Notes: a model not told the origin generated them from the letters alone. A stretch of DNA of 40,120 bases from Rhodococcus sp. KRD162 (GCF_017168335.1 NZ_JABFAU010000002.1:242924-283043); one strand, 5' to 3'; positions 7,477-15,618 are shown, counted from the stretch's first letter. Numbers and translations are program-made.

Positions 7477-9792
7477 TCACGCTGCAGCGGCGTCCGCCAC
7501 CGGTTCCAGCGCGAGCGCGAGGATGTCGGCGACGTCGGTCATCGGACGAACGTCCAACCGCTCGAGCACCTCCGCGGGAACCTCGTCCAGATCCGGTTCG
7601 TTGCGGGCCGGAATGAACACTGTTGTCAGCCCGGCGCGCTGCGCAGCCAGCAACTTCTGCTTCACTCCGCCGATCGGCAGCACCCGTCCGTTCAACGTGA
7701 CCTCACCGGTCATGCCGACATCCGAGCGCACCGGCCGGCCGGTGGCCATCGACACCAGAGCGGTCACCATCGTCACGCCGGCCGACGGCCCGTCCTTCGG
7801 CACCGCTCCGGCCGGTACGTGCACGTGAATGCGACGATCCAGCGACTCGGGCGTGACGCCGAATTGGTCTGCATGCGACCGCACATAGGATAGCGCGATC
7901 TGTGCCGACTCCTTCATCACGTCACCGAGTTGGCCGGTGAGCTCGAGGCCGGGGCCTCCGTCGGTGGAGGCTGCTTCGATGAACAACACATCTCCGCCGA
8001 GACCTGTGACCGCCAGACCAGTTGCCACCCCGGGCACTTCGGTACGTTCGTGCGCCTCCGGGGTGAAGCGTGGACGACCCAGGTAGGTCACCAGATCCGG
8101 CTCGTCGATCTCGAGTGCCTCCGAGCTGCCGACCAGCGTGGTCGCGACCTTGCGTAGAGCCTTGGCCAGTAGTCGTTCGAGTTGCCGGACCCCCGGCTCG
8201 CGGGTGTAGTCGGCCGCGATCTTGCGGAGCGCGGCATCGGATACCGTCACCTCCTCGGATGTGACTGCGGCCCTGTCCATCTGGCGGGGCAGCAGATAGT
8301 TTCGGGCGATGACGACCTTGTCGTCCTCGGTATATCCGTCGATGGTCACCAGTTCCATGCGGTCGAGCAGCGGCCCGGGAATCTGGTCGATCACGTTGGC
8401 CGTGGCGAGAAACACCACGTCGGACAGATCGAGATCCAGATCGAGGTAGTGATCACGGAACGTGTGGTTCTGTGCAGGATCGAGTACCTCGAGCAGTGCT
8501 GCGCTGGGGTCGCCGCGGTAGTCCGAGCCGACTTTGTCGATCTCGTCGAGCAGCACGACGGGATTCATCGATCCTGCCTCACCGATGGCGCGAACGATTC
8601 GACCCGGCAGCGCACCGACGTAGGTGCGGCGGTGTCCACGAATCTCGGCCTCGTCGCGGACCCCGCCGAGGGCGACGCGCACGAAGGTACGACCGAGCGC
8701 GCGTGCCACCGATTCCCCGAGCGAGGTCTTGCCCACTCCGGGTGGTCCGGCGAGCACCATGACGGCACCGGATCCGCGTCCGCCGACCGACTGCAGACCG
8801 CGCTCGGAGCGTCGCGCACGAACCGCCAGATATTCGACGATCCGATCCTTCACATCGTCCAGCCCGTGATGATCCGCGTCGAGAACGGCACGAGCAGAGT
8901 CGATGTCGGTGTTGTCGACGGTGGTGTTGTTCCACGGAAGGTCGAGCACGGTGTCCAGCCAGGTGCGAATCCAGCCCGATTCCGGGCTCTGGTCGCTGGC
9001 TCGCTCCAACTTGCCGACCTCGCGCATCGCTTGTTCGCGCACCTTGTCGGGCAGGTCCACGGACTCGACGCGGCCGCGGTAGTCGTCGGCACCGTCGGGC
9101 TCGTCCTCACCGAGTTCCTTGCGAATGGCCGCCAATTGCTGACGGAGCAGGAACTCCTTCTGGGTCTTCTCCATGCCGTCTCGAACGTCGCCGGAGATCT
9201 TGTCGTTGACCTCGATTTCGGCGAGATGGGCCATGGTCCACTCGATCAGCGATGACAGTCGTGCTGCCACGTCGGGCGTTTCGAGCAGATCACGCTTCTG
9301 CACGTCGGTGAGGTACGACGCGTAGCCGGCGGTGTCGGCGATTGCACCCGGGTCGGTGAGCTTGTTCACTGAGTCGATCACCTGCCATGCGTCGCGCCGT
9401 TGCAGCATCGCCACGACGAGCTGTTTGTATTCGGCGGCAAGGGCTTTGAGGTCCTCGCCTGCAGTCCCGTCGGGTACCGGGTCCGCCTCGACCCACAGGG
9501 CTGCACCGGGACCGCTGACGCCATGGCCGATGTGCGCGCGGCGGGTGGCTTTGATGACCGCCGCGGGCCGCCCGTCGGCCAGGCGTCCCATCTGGACGAT
9601 CGTGGCGAGGACGCCGTACGCGGCGTATCGGTCTTCGAGACGGGGTGCCACGAGCAGCGTGCCGTCGTTGCTCGCCTTCGCCGCATCGACGGCGGCACGT
9701 GCAGCCTCGTCGAGTTCGACGGGCACCACCATTCCGGGCAGAACGATGGGATCGGTCAGGAACAGTACGGGGACACGAACGGTTTCGGTCAC
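7477..9792 (-). CDS. lon: ATP-dependent Lon protease
   Basis: A 771-residue LonA-type protease that unfolds and degrades damaged and regulatory proteins in the cytoplasm. It has the N-terminal substrate-binding domain (about 1-200), a coiled linker, an AAA+ module with Walker A GPPGVGKT (K355) and Walker B LLDEIDK, and a C-terminal protease domain. The catalytic dyad is S670 (PKDGPSAG) and K713 (GGVKQK), spaced 43 residues apart as in E. coli Lon (S679/K722). The GTG start at 9792 follows an excellent GGAGGAG site. A HAIR-like inverted repeat sits 16-34 nt upstream of the start codon, consistent with HspR control of lon as known in Streptomyces. The HxlR-like gene ends 91 nt upstream on the same strand. 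Confidence 0.97.
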   Translation of the reverse strand: MTETVRVPVLFLTDPIVLPGMVVPVELDEAARAAVDAAKASNDGTLLVAPRLEDRYAAYGVLATIVQMGRLADGRPAAVIKATRRAHIGHGVSGPGAALWVEADPVPDGTAGEDLKALAAEYKQLVVAMLQRRDAWQVIDSVNKLTDPGAIADTAGYASYLTDVQKRDLLETPDVAARLSSLIEWTMAHLAEIEVNDKISGDVRDGMEKTQKEFLLRQQLAAIRKELGEDEPDGADDYRGRVESVDLPDKVREQAMREVGKLERASDQSPESGWIRTWLDTVLDLPWNNTTVDNTDIDSARAVLDADHHGLDDVKDRIVEYLAVRARRSERGLQSVGGRGSGAVMVLAGPPGVGKTSLGESVARALGRTFVRVALGGVRDEAEIRGHRRTYVGALPGRIVRAIGEAGSMNPVVLLDEIDKVGSDYRGDPSAALLEVLDPAQNHTFRDHYLDLDLDLSDVVFLATANVIDQIPGPLLDRMELVTIDGYTEDDKVVIARNYLLPRQMDRAAVTSEEVTVSDAALRKIAADYTREPGVRQLERLLAKALRKVATTLVGSSEALEIDEPDLVTYLGRPRFTPEAHERTEVPGVATGLAVTGLGGDVLFIEAASTDGGPGLELTGQLGDVMKESAQIALSYVRSHADQFGVTPESLDRRIHVHVPAGAVPKDGPSAGVTMVTALVSMATGRPVRSDVGMTGEVTLNGRVLPIGGVKQKLLAAQRAGLTTVFIPARNEPDLDEVPAEVLERLDVRPMTDVADILALALEPVADAAAA

Positions 9793-9807
9793 TTCTCCTC
9801 CAAAGGA

Positions 9808-9826
9808 TTGAGCTATAGAGGCTCAA
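9808..9826. promoter_or_regulatory. HAIR-like (HspR) operator in front of lon
   Basis: The perfect inverted repeat TTGAGC-N7-GCTCAA has the spacing and core of the HspR-associated inverted repeat CTTGAGT-N7-ACTCAAG, differing by a symmetric T-to-C change at the inner position and in the outermost bases. It overlaps a possible -10 (TATAGC on the minus strand), so a bound repressor would block lon until heat or unfolded-protein stress. Confidence 0.7.
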
Positions 9827-9883
9827 CTTCGAAAGCAGTAGTGATGTTCCCGGGACGGTCGCCGTTCTCCGTGGGCAGAATCT

Positions 9884-10282
9884 CTACGCGAGAGCGGCGT
9901 GCGCCTCGCGGGCGCGCTCGACTTCGTCCATGTGCTGTTCTGCCCAGGACTTGATCTGAGCCATCAATTCCCGCAAGGACATCCCGAGAGAGGTCAGTTC
10001 GTAGTCGACTCGCACCGGGACATCGGCGGTCACCGTCCTGGTCAACAAACCGTCCCGTTCGAGGCTGCGAAGTGACTGAGTGAGCATCTTCTGGCTCGCA
10101 CTCGGGATACGGCGAGAGAGTTCGGAGTAGCGCAGGGAGCCCTCACCGAGAGCGACGAGGATCAACGCCACCCACTTGTCGCTGATCCGACCCAGCAGCT
10201 TCTGACTCGGACACGCCGCCACGAAGGCGTCGTACTCGATTTTCGCCTCGGCTCGTCGCGCCGCTGCAGTCGCCGTTGCCAT
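9884..10282 (-). CDS. HxlR-family winged-helix transcriptional regulator
   Basis: A 132-residue regulator. The central region (about 30-100) is a winged helix of the HxlR type (MarR-like): KWVALILVALGEG, then the recognition helix around RIPSASQKMLTQSLRSLERDGL. C24 lies in ACPSQKLLG just before the domain; in YodB and HypR a cysteine at this place senses quinones or other electrophiles by thiol chemistry. It is divergent from a quinone-oxidoreductase-like gene, the classic arrangement for such sensors and their target. The shared 113-nt gap contains a TACGCACTT/TACTT-like direct repetition and a GCAC-N6-GTGC dyad that could be the operator, but neither is strong. Electrophile sensing is an inference from family and context. 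Confidence 0.88.
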   Translation of the reverse strand: MATATAAARRAEAKIEYDAFVAACPSQKLLGRISDKWVALILVALGEGSLRYSELSRRIPSASQKMLTQSLRSLERDGLLTRTVTADVPVRVDYELTSLGMSLRELMAQIKSWAEQHMDEVERAREAHAALA

Positions 10283-10395
10283 ACCGAACCTCCACCAGGG
10301 TTACGCACTTTCAGGTGCCTACTTCCGATTAGAGAGTGGCATGGACAGGATCGGCATGGCAACCGATCAGCCATCATCGAAAGGACACGAACATC

Positions 10396-11286
10396 ATGCG
10401 CGCAGTAGTGAGCGACGGTCGCGGCGAACTGCAGTCGACCGAACAGCCGATGCCCGAACCAGATTTCGGCCAGGTACGCATCGCAGTCGCCGCGGCGGCA
10501 GTGAACCCGGTGGACATCGCAACCCGAAACGGAATGCTGCACACCGGCGCGGTCCCCGAAGGAACCATTGTGGGAATCGGGTGGGACGTATCCGGCGTCG
10601 TCGACGCCGTGGGTGACGGTGTCGATGCACCTGCGGTAGGGACGCGGGTCCTCGGGCTCCACGCCGATGCGACGTCCCCGCTCGGCACCTACGCCGAGTT
10701 CGCCGTACTCCCGGCGGACGCCACAGCAGTGATTCCGGACGGCATCGACACAGTGGAAGCGGCATCGATCCCGCTCAACCTACTCACCGCCGACCAAGCG
10801 CTCGACCTCGCCGGACCGGTCGGCACGCTTCTGGTGACCGGTGCTGCCGGCGGGGTCGGCGGATTCGCAGTCGCCCTCGCCGCACATCGCGGGTGGACGG
10901 TGACAGCGCTCGCGCGCGACACCGACAAAGAATTCGCGGTGCGCGCCGGCGCGACCTCGGTCGTGGGCAGCATCGCCGACGCGGGCTCCGTGGACGCGGT
11001 CCTCGATACCGCTGCCCTCGGCGCAGACGCCCTGGCTGCCGTGCGAGACGGCGGTCGCTACGTCGGAGTGCTTCCGCCTGCGGTACCCGACGGCGAACGC
11101 GACATCTCGACGACGGCAGTATCGGTTCGGCACAACGGGGCCAGGTTGACCCAGCTCCTCGAACTGGTGGTCAGCGGCGTGATCGAGGTCCGAGTCGCCG
11201 GAACGCTCACCCTCGACCACGCACGCCAGGCGCAGGATGCGGCCTCGACCCCTGGAGTGCGGGGCCGATGGTTGCTCACACCCTGA
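10396..11286 (+). CDS. NADP-dependent MDR oxidoreductase (quinone reductase-like, zinc-free)
   Basis: A 296-residue medium-chain dehydrogenase/reductase of the quinone oxidoreductase group. The start chosen is the ATG at 10396 (MRAVVSDGR), 11 nt after an AAAGGA site; an upstream in-frame start is less likely. The N-terminal half is the GroES-like catalytic fold without structural zinc cysteines. The Rossmann motif is VTGAAGGVGGFAVALA (about residues 143-158). The family reduces quinones and enones with NADPH. Its divergence from an HxlR regulator suggests induction by electrophiles. It ends 7 nt from the convergent DJ-1-like gene. Confidence 0.88.
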   Translation: MRAVVSDGRGELQSTEQPMPEPDFGQVRIAVAAAAVNPVDIATRNGMLHTGAVPEGTIVGIGWDVSGVVDAVGDGVDAPAVGTRVLGLHADATSPLGTYAEFAVLPADATAVIPDGIDTVEAASIPLNLLTADQALDLAGPVGTLLVTGAAGGVGGFAVALAAHRGWTVTALARDTDKEFAVRAGATSVVGSIADAGSVDAVLDTAALGADALAAVRDGGRYVGVLPPAVPDGERDISTTAVSVRHNGARLTQLLELVVSGVIEVRVAGTLTLDHARQAQDAASTPGVRGRWLLTP

Positions 11287-11293
11287 CTGCGCT

Positions 11294-11995
11294 CTAGCTC
11301 AGTGCACTGACCAGCTTTTCCGCCAGCGGACGCGTCGAGGCCGGGTTCTGTCCGGTGTACAGATTCCGGTCGACGACGACGTTCGGTCCCCAGGCGTCCG
11401 TCGAGTCGAACTTCGCGCCGTTCTCGCGCAGCCGAGTCTCGAGCAACCACGGGGCCTTGTCGGCGAGCCCTGCCTGAGTCTCCTCCTCGTCGGTGAATGC
11501 GGTGAGCTCGTACCCGTCGAACGCCCAGGTCCCGTCGGCGCGGACGGCAGGTAGTAGCGCAGCGGGCGCGTGGCACACCGCGGAGACGACCTTGTTCGCG
11601 TCGAGGAAGTCCACCACCAGCGCGCCGAAGCTCTCGGACACAGCCAGGTCCTCCATCGGACCGTGACCGCCGGGGACGAACACGACATCGAAGTCCGACG
11701 CCCTCTGCTCTTCCAACACCGCGGGCGAGGCCAGTATCGACTCGATCGAGGCGAGGTAGTTCTTCTGATCCGCCACCTTCTGCTCGTCACCGCCGTTGGC
11801 GTCGACAGCCAGGCTGCCCTCGTCGACAACCGGTGCCTTACCGCCCGGCGTCGCGACCGTGATGTCCCACCCGGCCTCGGAGAATGTGCGATGGGATTCG
11901 ACGAGTTCCTCGGCCCAGTACCCGGTGGGGTGCTTGCTTCCGTCGTTCAATGTCCAGTGATCGGCAGCGGTCACTGCGAACAGCAATGTAGTCAT
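11294..11995 (-). CDS. DJ-1/PfpI superfamily protein (Hsp31/glyoxalase III-like)
   Basis: A 233-residue protein starting at the ATG at 11995 (MTTLLFAVT); a longer frame begins upstream but lacks family similarity there. It has the class I glutamine-amidotransferase-like fold with the nucleophile elbow at C141 in AVCHAPAAL and the glycine-rich FVPGGHGPMEDL preceding it. Length and the WTLNDG...TGYWAEEL N-terminus resemble Hsp31-type proteins, which convert methylglyoxal to lactate without cofactor or act as deglycases and chaperones. Placed beside an HxlR/quinone reductase pair, it fits an electrophile-detoxification group, though it is on the opposite strand. The exact activity is not provable from sequence. 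Confidence 0.9.
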   Translation of the reverse strand: MTTLLFAVTAADHWTLNDGSKHPTGYWAEELVESHRTFSEAGWDITVATPGGKAPVVDEGSLAVDANGGDEQKVADQKNYLASIESILASPAVLEEQRASDFDVVFVPGGHGPMEDLAVSESFGALVVDFLDANKVVSAVCHAPAALLPAVRADGTWAFDGYELTAFTDEEETQAGLADKAPWLLETRLRENGAKFDSTDAWGPNVVVDRNLYTGQNPASTRPLAEKLVSALS

Positions 11996-12077
11996 GGTCG
12001 AACAGCCTCTTCCTGAGATCGGGATCCTTATCAGGCATGCCACGAAGACACCGGATCGAAACCGATTCGACCGTCGA

Positions 12078-12371
12078 TCAGGTCGGCGTCGGACCGAATC
12101 CGCGATACGGCGACAGCGGAATCAGCGTGAACTCGGACAATCCGGACGACGCCATCGGCAACGCGTCGACAGTGGCCTGCGCCGTGACGGCGTCTTCTGC
12201 TTCGACGAGGAAAGCAGCTCCCGCCACGTCTCCGCGCAGCCAAATCTGGCGCACGATTCCATCCGCGTACAGTGCCCGAACGGCCTCGGTCTCCTTCGGC
12301 AGCACCGCCGAGAAGTCCTCGTCCGAGTACTGCTCCACCCTGCGCCGACTCATCACCAGAAACTGCATCAT
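12078..12371 (-). CDS. YCII-related (DGPF/muconolactone isomerase-like) small protein
   Basis: A 97-residue protein starting at the first of two adjacent ATGs (12371), 3 nt after AAAGGAG. It has the ferredoxin-like YCII fold pattern: MMQFLVMSRRR strand, a helix, then the GIVRQIWLRGDVAGAAFLVEAED segment and the conserved end SGLSEFTLIPLSPYRGFG. Such proteins are small dimeric enzymes or accessory proteins; a muconolactone-isomerase-like subfamily exists. No specific reaction can be assigned. It lies between the DJ-1-like gene and the methyltransferase gene on the same strand, with 82- and 53-nt gaps. Confidence 0.78.
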   Translation of the reverse strand: MMQFLVMSRRRVEQYSDEDFSAVLPKETEAVRALYADGIVRQIWLRGDVAGAAFLVEAEDAVTAQATVDALPMASSGLSEFTLIPLSPYRGFGPTPT

Positions 12372-12424
12372 GGCTCCTTTGCTGCGACCCCCACGAGCGC
12401 TCCAACCCATCGTAGATATGCGGG

Positions 12425-13192
12425 TCACGACCCACCCGTCGACCCGATCACCACCACCGCGTCGAACATCTCGGATTCGCGGACCTGGCCGGTGAACCCG
12501 GCTTCGAGCACTGCGTCGAGCGTCGAATCCGACAGTGCTGCACTGGTTTCGATGAGCAAGTGGCCACCTGAATGCAGCCATTGCCCCGCTCCGGCCGCCA
12601 CCCGACGATGGATGCCGGCACCGTCCGCGCCGCCGTCGAGCGCGGTGTGCGGCTCGTAGTCCCGCGCCTCCCGCGGCATCAGCTCGATATCGCTCGTCGG
12701 AACGTAGGGAGCGTTGACGACCACGGCATCGAATCTGCCGTGCAGCTCCGGCGGCAGCGCGTCGAACAGGTCGCCGCGGTGCACGGTCGCTCCCATGGCG
12801 TCGAGGTTGCGCCTGGCACAGTCCACCGACGCGTCGTCGATATCGGCGGCATGCAATTCGGTGACGCCACCGACCGACAGACCTACCGCGCCGGAACCAC
12901 AACACAGGTCCAGTAGAACCGAAGGACGCAGTGCTGCAGCACATTCGACGAGAAACTCGGTTCTGCGGCGCGGGACGAAGACGCCGGGTTCGACGGTGAC
13001 GCGTCGACCACAGAACAACACCCAGCCGACGATGTACTCGAGCGGTTCACCGGCAATACGTCGCTCCAGCAGTGGCGTCAGCTCGGCGGGCGACGAGGCG
13101 GACTCGATCAGGATCTCGGCTTCCTCCTCGGCGAACACGCACCCAGCACCGCGCAGCGCGGACACCACCTCGCCGTAATCGAATTCCGCCAT
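12425..13192 (-). CDS. PrmC-related SAM methyltransferase with NAPY motif (unknown substrate)
   Basis: A 255-residue protein starting at the ATG at 13192, 7 nt after AGGAGG. It is a class I methyltransferase: the SAM-binding motif LLDLCCGSGAVGLSV is preceded by an N-terminal helical domain like that of the HemK/PrmC family, which methylates the GGQ glutamine of release factors. The substrate-gripping motif, NPPY in PrmC, here reads NAPY (VVNAPYVPTSDIELMPREA). This variant marks a known PrmC-related actinobacterial family of unknown target, so it is probably a second glutamine- or amine-directed methyltransferase rather than the release-factor enzyme itself. It is divergent from the YjbR-like gene. 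Confidence 0.88.
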   Translation of the reverse strand: MAEFDYGEVVSALRGAGCVFAEEEAEILIESASSPAELTPLLERRIAGEPLEYIVGWVLFCGRRVTVEPGVFVPRRRTEFLVECAAALRPSVLLDLCCGSGAVGLSVGGVTELHAADIDDASVDCARRNLDAMGATVHRGDLFDALPPELHGRFDAVVVNAPYVPTSDIELMPREARDYEPHTALDGGADGAGIHRRVAAGAGQWLHSGGHLLIETSAALSDSTLDAVLEAGFTGQVRESEMFDAVVVIGSTGGS

Positions 13193-13254
13193 GGCGATGC
13201 CTCCTGCCTCGATGAAATACTGTAAACCCGTTGTGCGCGCATGAGGAGTGCCCG

Positions 13255-13638
13255 ATGGATTGGGAATCCGCCGTCCGTGGGATCTGCCTGGCGCTGCCCG
13301 AAACACACGAAGAACAGGCGTGGGTCGGCACGCGTTGGCGGGTGCGTTCTCGCACGTTCGCCCATGTACTCGAGATTCTCGACGGTACTCCCCCTGCATT
13401 CGCTCGGGCTGCCGGAACTACCGGACCGGCCCACGTCCTGATCTTCCGCTCCAGCGGAATCGAACTCGACGCTCTGTCTGCACGTTCCGGCTTCTTCGCG
13501 CCGGGTTGGGGCCCGCAGATCATCGGGATGCTGCTCGACGAGTCCGTGGACCACGCAGAACTCGGCGAACTGATCACCGACAGTTACTGCACGCGGGCCC
13601 CGAAGAAGCTCATCGCTCTCCTCGACCTACCTCGGTGA
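13255..13638 (+). CDS. MmcQ/YjbR family protein
   Basis: A 127-residue protein. I chose the ATG at 13255 because GAGGAG lies 6 nt upstream; an in-frame GTG at 13231 would add eight residues. The sequence opens with DWESAVRGICLALPETHEEQAWVGTRWRV and carries the C-terminal APKKLIALLD, as in the MmcQ/YjbR (CyaY-like fold) family. Members are often called DNA-binding, but the biochemical role is not settled. It is divergent from the methyltransferase gene and followed 43 nt later by the pentapeptide-repeat gene. Confidence 0.8.
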   Translation: MDWESAVRGICLALPETHEEQAWVGTRWRVRSRTFAHVLEILDGTPPAFARAAGTTGPAHVLIFRSSGIELDALSARSGFFAPGWGPQIIGMLLDESVDHAELGELITDSYCTRAPKKLIALLDLPR

Positions 13639-13681
13639 ATCTCGTTTGACGGTGCCGCACACGGAGGGACAGAGTGGACGC

Positions 13682-14500
13682 ATGCGTCCGTCCGAGAATT
13701 TGCTGGCCGACTGCGGCAGCTGCTTCGGACTCTGTTGTGTCGCTCTGCCCTTCGCGAAGTCCTCGGATTTCGCGATCGACAAGGCCGCCGGGCAGCCGTG
13801 CCCCCACCTCGAGCAGGACTCTCGCTGCGGTATCCACTCCTCGCTCCGGGAGAGGGGCTTTCCCGGATGCACGGTGTACGACTGTTTCGGTGCGGGCCAG
13901 AAGGTCTCGCAGTCCACGTTCGGAGGACGCGACTGGCGTCAGCAGCCGTCGAACTCGTCGCAGATGTTCGCCGTGTTTCCGATCATGCGTGATCTGCACG
14001 AGCTGCTGTGGTACCTGGCGGATGCACGGGAGCGGACATCGACAGCGCCCCTGCACAATCGGCTCGATCACCAATACGCCGAACTGGAGACCCTCACCTC
14101 GGCGACGCCCGAGATTCTGGTGTCGGTGCCTGTTCCGGCCCTGCGCTCTCGGGTGAACGAACTGCTACTGGAGGCAAGCGAACTGGTTCGCGCAGAAGTG
14201 AAGGGCAAGAAGAACTACCGCGGTCGCGACATGATCGGAGCGAAGCTCGCCGGTGCCGACCTGCGCGGTGCGAGCCTGCGCGGTGCGTATCTGATCGGAG
14301 CCGATCTGCGCGGGGCGGACCTGCGTCTGGCCGATATGGTCGGCGCAGACCTGCGCGGGGCCGATGTCCGAGGCGCGGACCTAAGCGGCAGCATCTACGC
14401 CACCCAGTTCCAGATCAATGCGACGCGGGGTGACCTGGCCACCATGCTGCCTGATTCCCTGATTCGTCCGAGCCACTGGGGTGAGCGCTCAGCCCAATGA
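13682..14500 (+). CDS. Cysteine-cluster (YkgJ-like) protein fused to pentapeptide repeats
   Basis: A 272-residue protein from the ATG at 13682; a TTG at 13646 would add twelve residues. The N-terminal 70 residues hold eight cysteines (C11xxC14, C18C19, C40, C49, C63, C68) in a pattern like the YkgJ-type metal-chelating cluster, including CxxCxxxCC and CGIH. A helical middle (about 95-170) follows. Residues about 178-238 are roughly twelve pentapeptide repeats of the A(D/N)LRG type, which fold as a right-handed four-sided beta helix; MfpA-like members mimic DNA and protect gyrase. The gene ends in a 12-nt convergent overlap with the helix-hairpin-helix gene. Function is unknown; metal or Fe-S binding by the N-terminus is an inference. 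Confidence 0.85.
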   Translation: MRPSENLLADCGSCFGLCCVALPFAKSSDFAIDKAAGQPCPHLEQDSRCGIHSSLRERGFPGCTVYDCFGAGQKVSQSTFGGRDWRQQPSNSSQMFAVFPIMRDLHELLWYLADARERTSTAPLHNRLDHQYAELETLTSATPEILVSVPVPALRSRVNELLLEASELVRAEVKGKKNYRGRDMIGAKLAGADLRGASLRGAYLIGADLRGADLRLADMVGADLRGADVRGADLSGSIYATQFQINATRGDLATMLPDSLIRPSHWGERSAQ

Positions 14501-14695
14501 TCGGCCGGTCCGCTCCAATTCGGCTTGGATGACCGTCAGTGCTTTCGGCCCGACACCGTGCAGCTTCTTCAGCTCCGCCGCCGGCACTCCCACCAAATCG
14601 TCCAAGCAGGTGTATCCCGCACCACGCAGACCCCGGGCTGCGGGATTGCTGGTGCCCTTCGGGGGGTCCGCATCTTCGGTTTCTGCTCCGGCCAT
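14489..14695 (-). CDS. Small helix-hairpin-helix DNA-binding protein
   Basis: A 68-residue protein from the ATG at 14695 (a TTG at 14701 would add two residues). The second half, DDLVGVPAAELKKLHGVGPKALTVIQAEL, is a helix-hairpin-helix motif with the LHGVGPKA hairpin, which binds the DNA backbone without sequence specificity. The N-terminus is acidic and proline-rich, likely disordered. It has no ribosome site; a TACACT -10 ends 6 nt before the ATG, so a leaderless mRNA is likely. It overlaps the end of the pentapeptide gene by 12 nt and is divergent from the SDR gene. A role in DNA repair or nucleoid structure is only a guess. Confidence 0.78.
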   Translation of the reverse strand: MAGAETEDADPPKGTSNPAARGLRGAGYTCLDDLVGVPAAELKKLHGVGPKALTVIQAELERTGRSLG

Positions 14696-14701
14696 AGGCA
14701 A

Positions 14702-14724
14702 AGTGTAAAACGGGGCGGTAGCCT
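14702..14724. promoter_or_regulatory. Back-to-back leaderless promoters (-10 elements)
   Basis: On the minus strand TACACT (14702-14707) ends 6 nt before the ATG of the helix-hairpin-helix gene. On the plus strand TAGCCT (14719-14724) ends 6 nt before the GTG of the SDR gene. Only 11 nt separate the two -10 elements, so the two polymerase sites overlap and the genes probably cannot initiate at the same moment. Confidence 0.5.
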
Positions 14725-14730
14725 GGCGCC

Positions 14731-15618
14731 GTGCCCGAAACCAAGCAGAAACGCGTTGTCATCACCGGAGCGAACACCGGTATCGGCTACTACACCGCTT
14801 TGGACCTGGCCAAGCGCGGCAACCACGTGACGCTGGCATGCCGTAATCAGGACAAGGCCGAGGCTGCAGCGACGAAGATTCGCGCGGAAGCACCGAACGG
14901 AGAAGTCGACACGGCCGTGTTGAACCTTGCCGATCTGGCCTCGGTGCGTGAGTACGCCGAGTCGGCACCCGAGTCGATCGATGTGCTGATCAACAATGCC
15001 GGCGTGATGATGCCTGCATCGCGAACCGAGACCGTGGACGGATTCGAGCTCCAACTCGGCACCAATCATCTCGGTCACTTCGCACTGACCGGGCTACTGT
15101 TCCCCAAGCTCTCCGAGAACGCAAAGATCACCACCATCGCCTCGGTCGCACACAGGCAGCGCCCCAGACTCGACTTCGACAATCTTCAGCTCGAACGTGG
15201 CTACAACCCACAGCGCGGCTACGCGAACTCCAAGCTCGCGAACATCCTGTTCGCGCTCGAGTTGCAACGCAGGATCGACAAGGCCGGATCGAAGGTCACC
15301 AGCAACGCCGCGCACCCCGGAATCTCCTCGACCGAGCTGTACTCGAGCCCGGACGGATTGGGTAGCAACAAGATCCTGTCCGCGCTCGCACCCATCGGAC
15401 TGAAGTTGATCTCCCAATCTGCCAGTGCCGGAGCACTACCCACGCTCTACGCAGTCGACGTAGCGGGCGGCGGTACCTACAGTGGCCCCACCTCGCTGTT
15501 CGAATCGCGTGGCAAGCCGGGCCCAGCGTCCATGACTCGCATGGCTCAAGATCCCGCCCTCGCAGCGAAGCTGTGGGACGTCAGCGAGAAGTTGACCGGA
15601 GTGGGCTACCCGCTGTGA
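14731..15618 (+). CDS. Short-chain dehydrogenase/reductase (retinol dehydrogenase-like)
   Basis: A 295-residue NAD(P)-dependent oxidoreductase with a GTG start. The cofactor motif is TGANTGIG (residues 12-19), followed by NNAGVM and the active-site Y164-x3-K168 (YANSK) with the preceding serine in IASVAH. Length and the AHPGISST motif after the active site place it with the 'retinol dehydrogenase/WW-oxidoreductase-like' SDRs common in actinobacteria, whose substrates are usually unknown lipophilic alcohols or ketones. It has a probable leaderless promoter shared with the divergent helix-hairpin-helix gene. Confidence 0.9.
   Translation: MPETKQKRVVITGANTGIGYYTALDLAKRGNHVTLACRNQDKAEAAATKIRAEAPNGEVDTAVLNLADLASVREYAESAPESIDVLINNAGVMMPASRTETVDGFELQLGTNHLGHFALTGLLFPKLSENAKITTIASVAHRQRPRLDFDNLQLERGYNPQRGYANSKLANILFALELQRRIDKAGSKVTSNAAHPGISSTELYSSPDGLGSNKILSALAPIGLKLISQSASAGALPTLYAVDVAGGGTYSGPTSLFESRGKPGPASMTRMAQDPALAAKLWDVSEKLTGVGYPL

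Noticed and set aside
14213..14390. Repetitive DNA at the pentapeptide region
   Set aside because: The repetition is explained by the protein-level pentapeptide repeats and is not a separate DNA repeat or CRISPR array.
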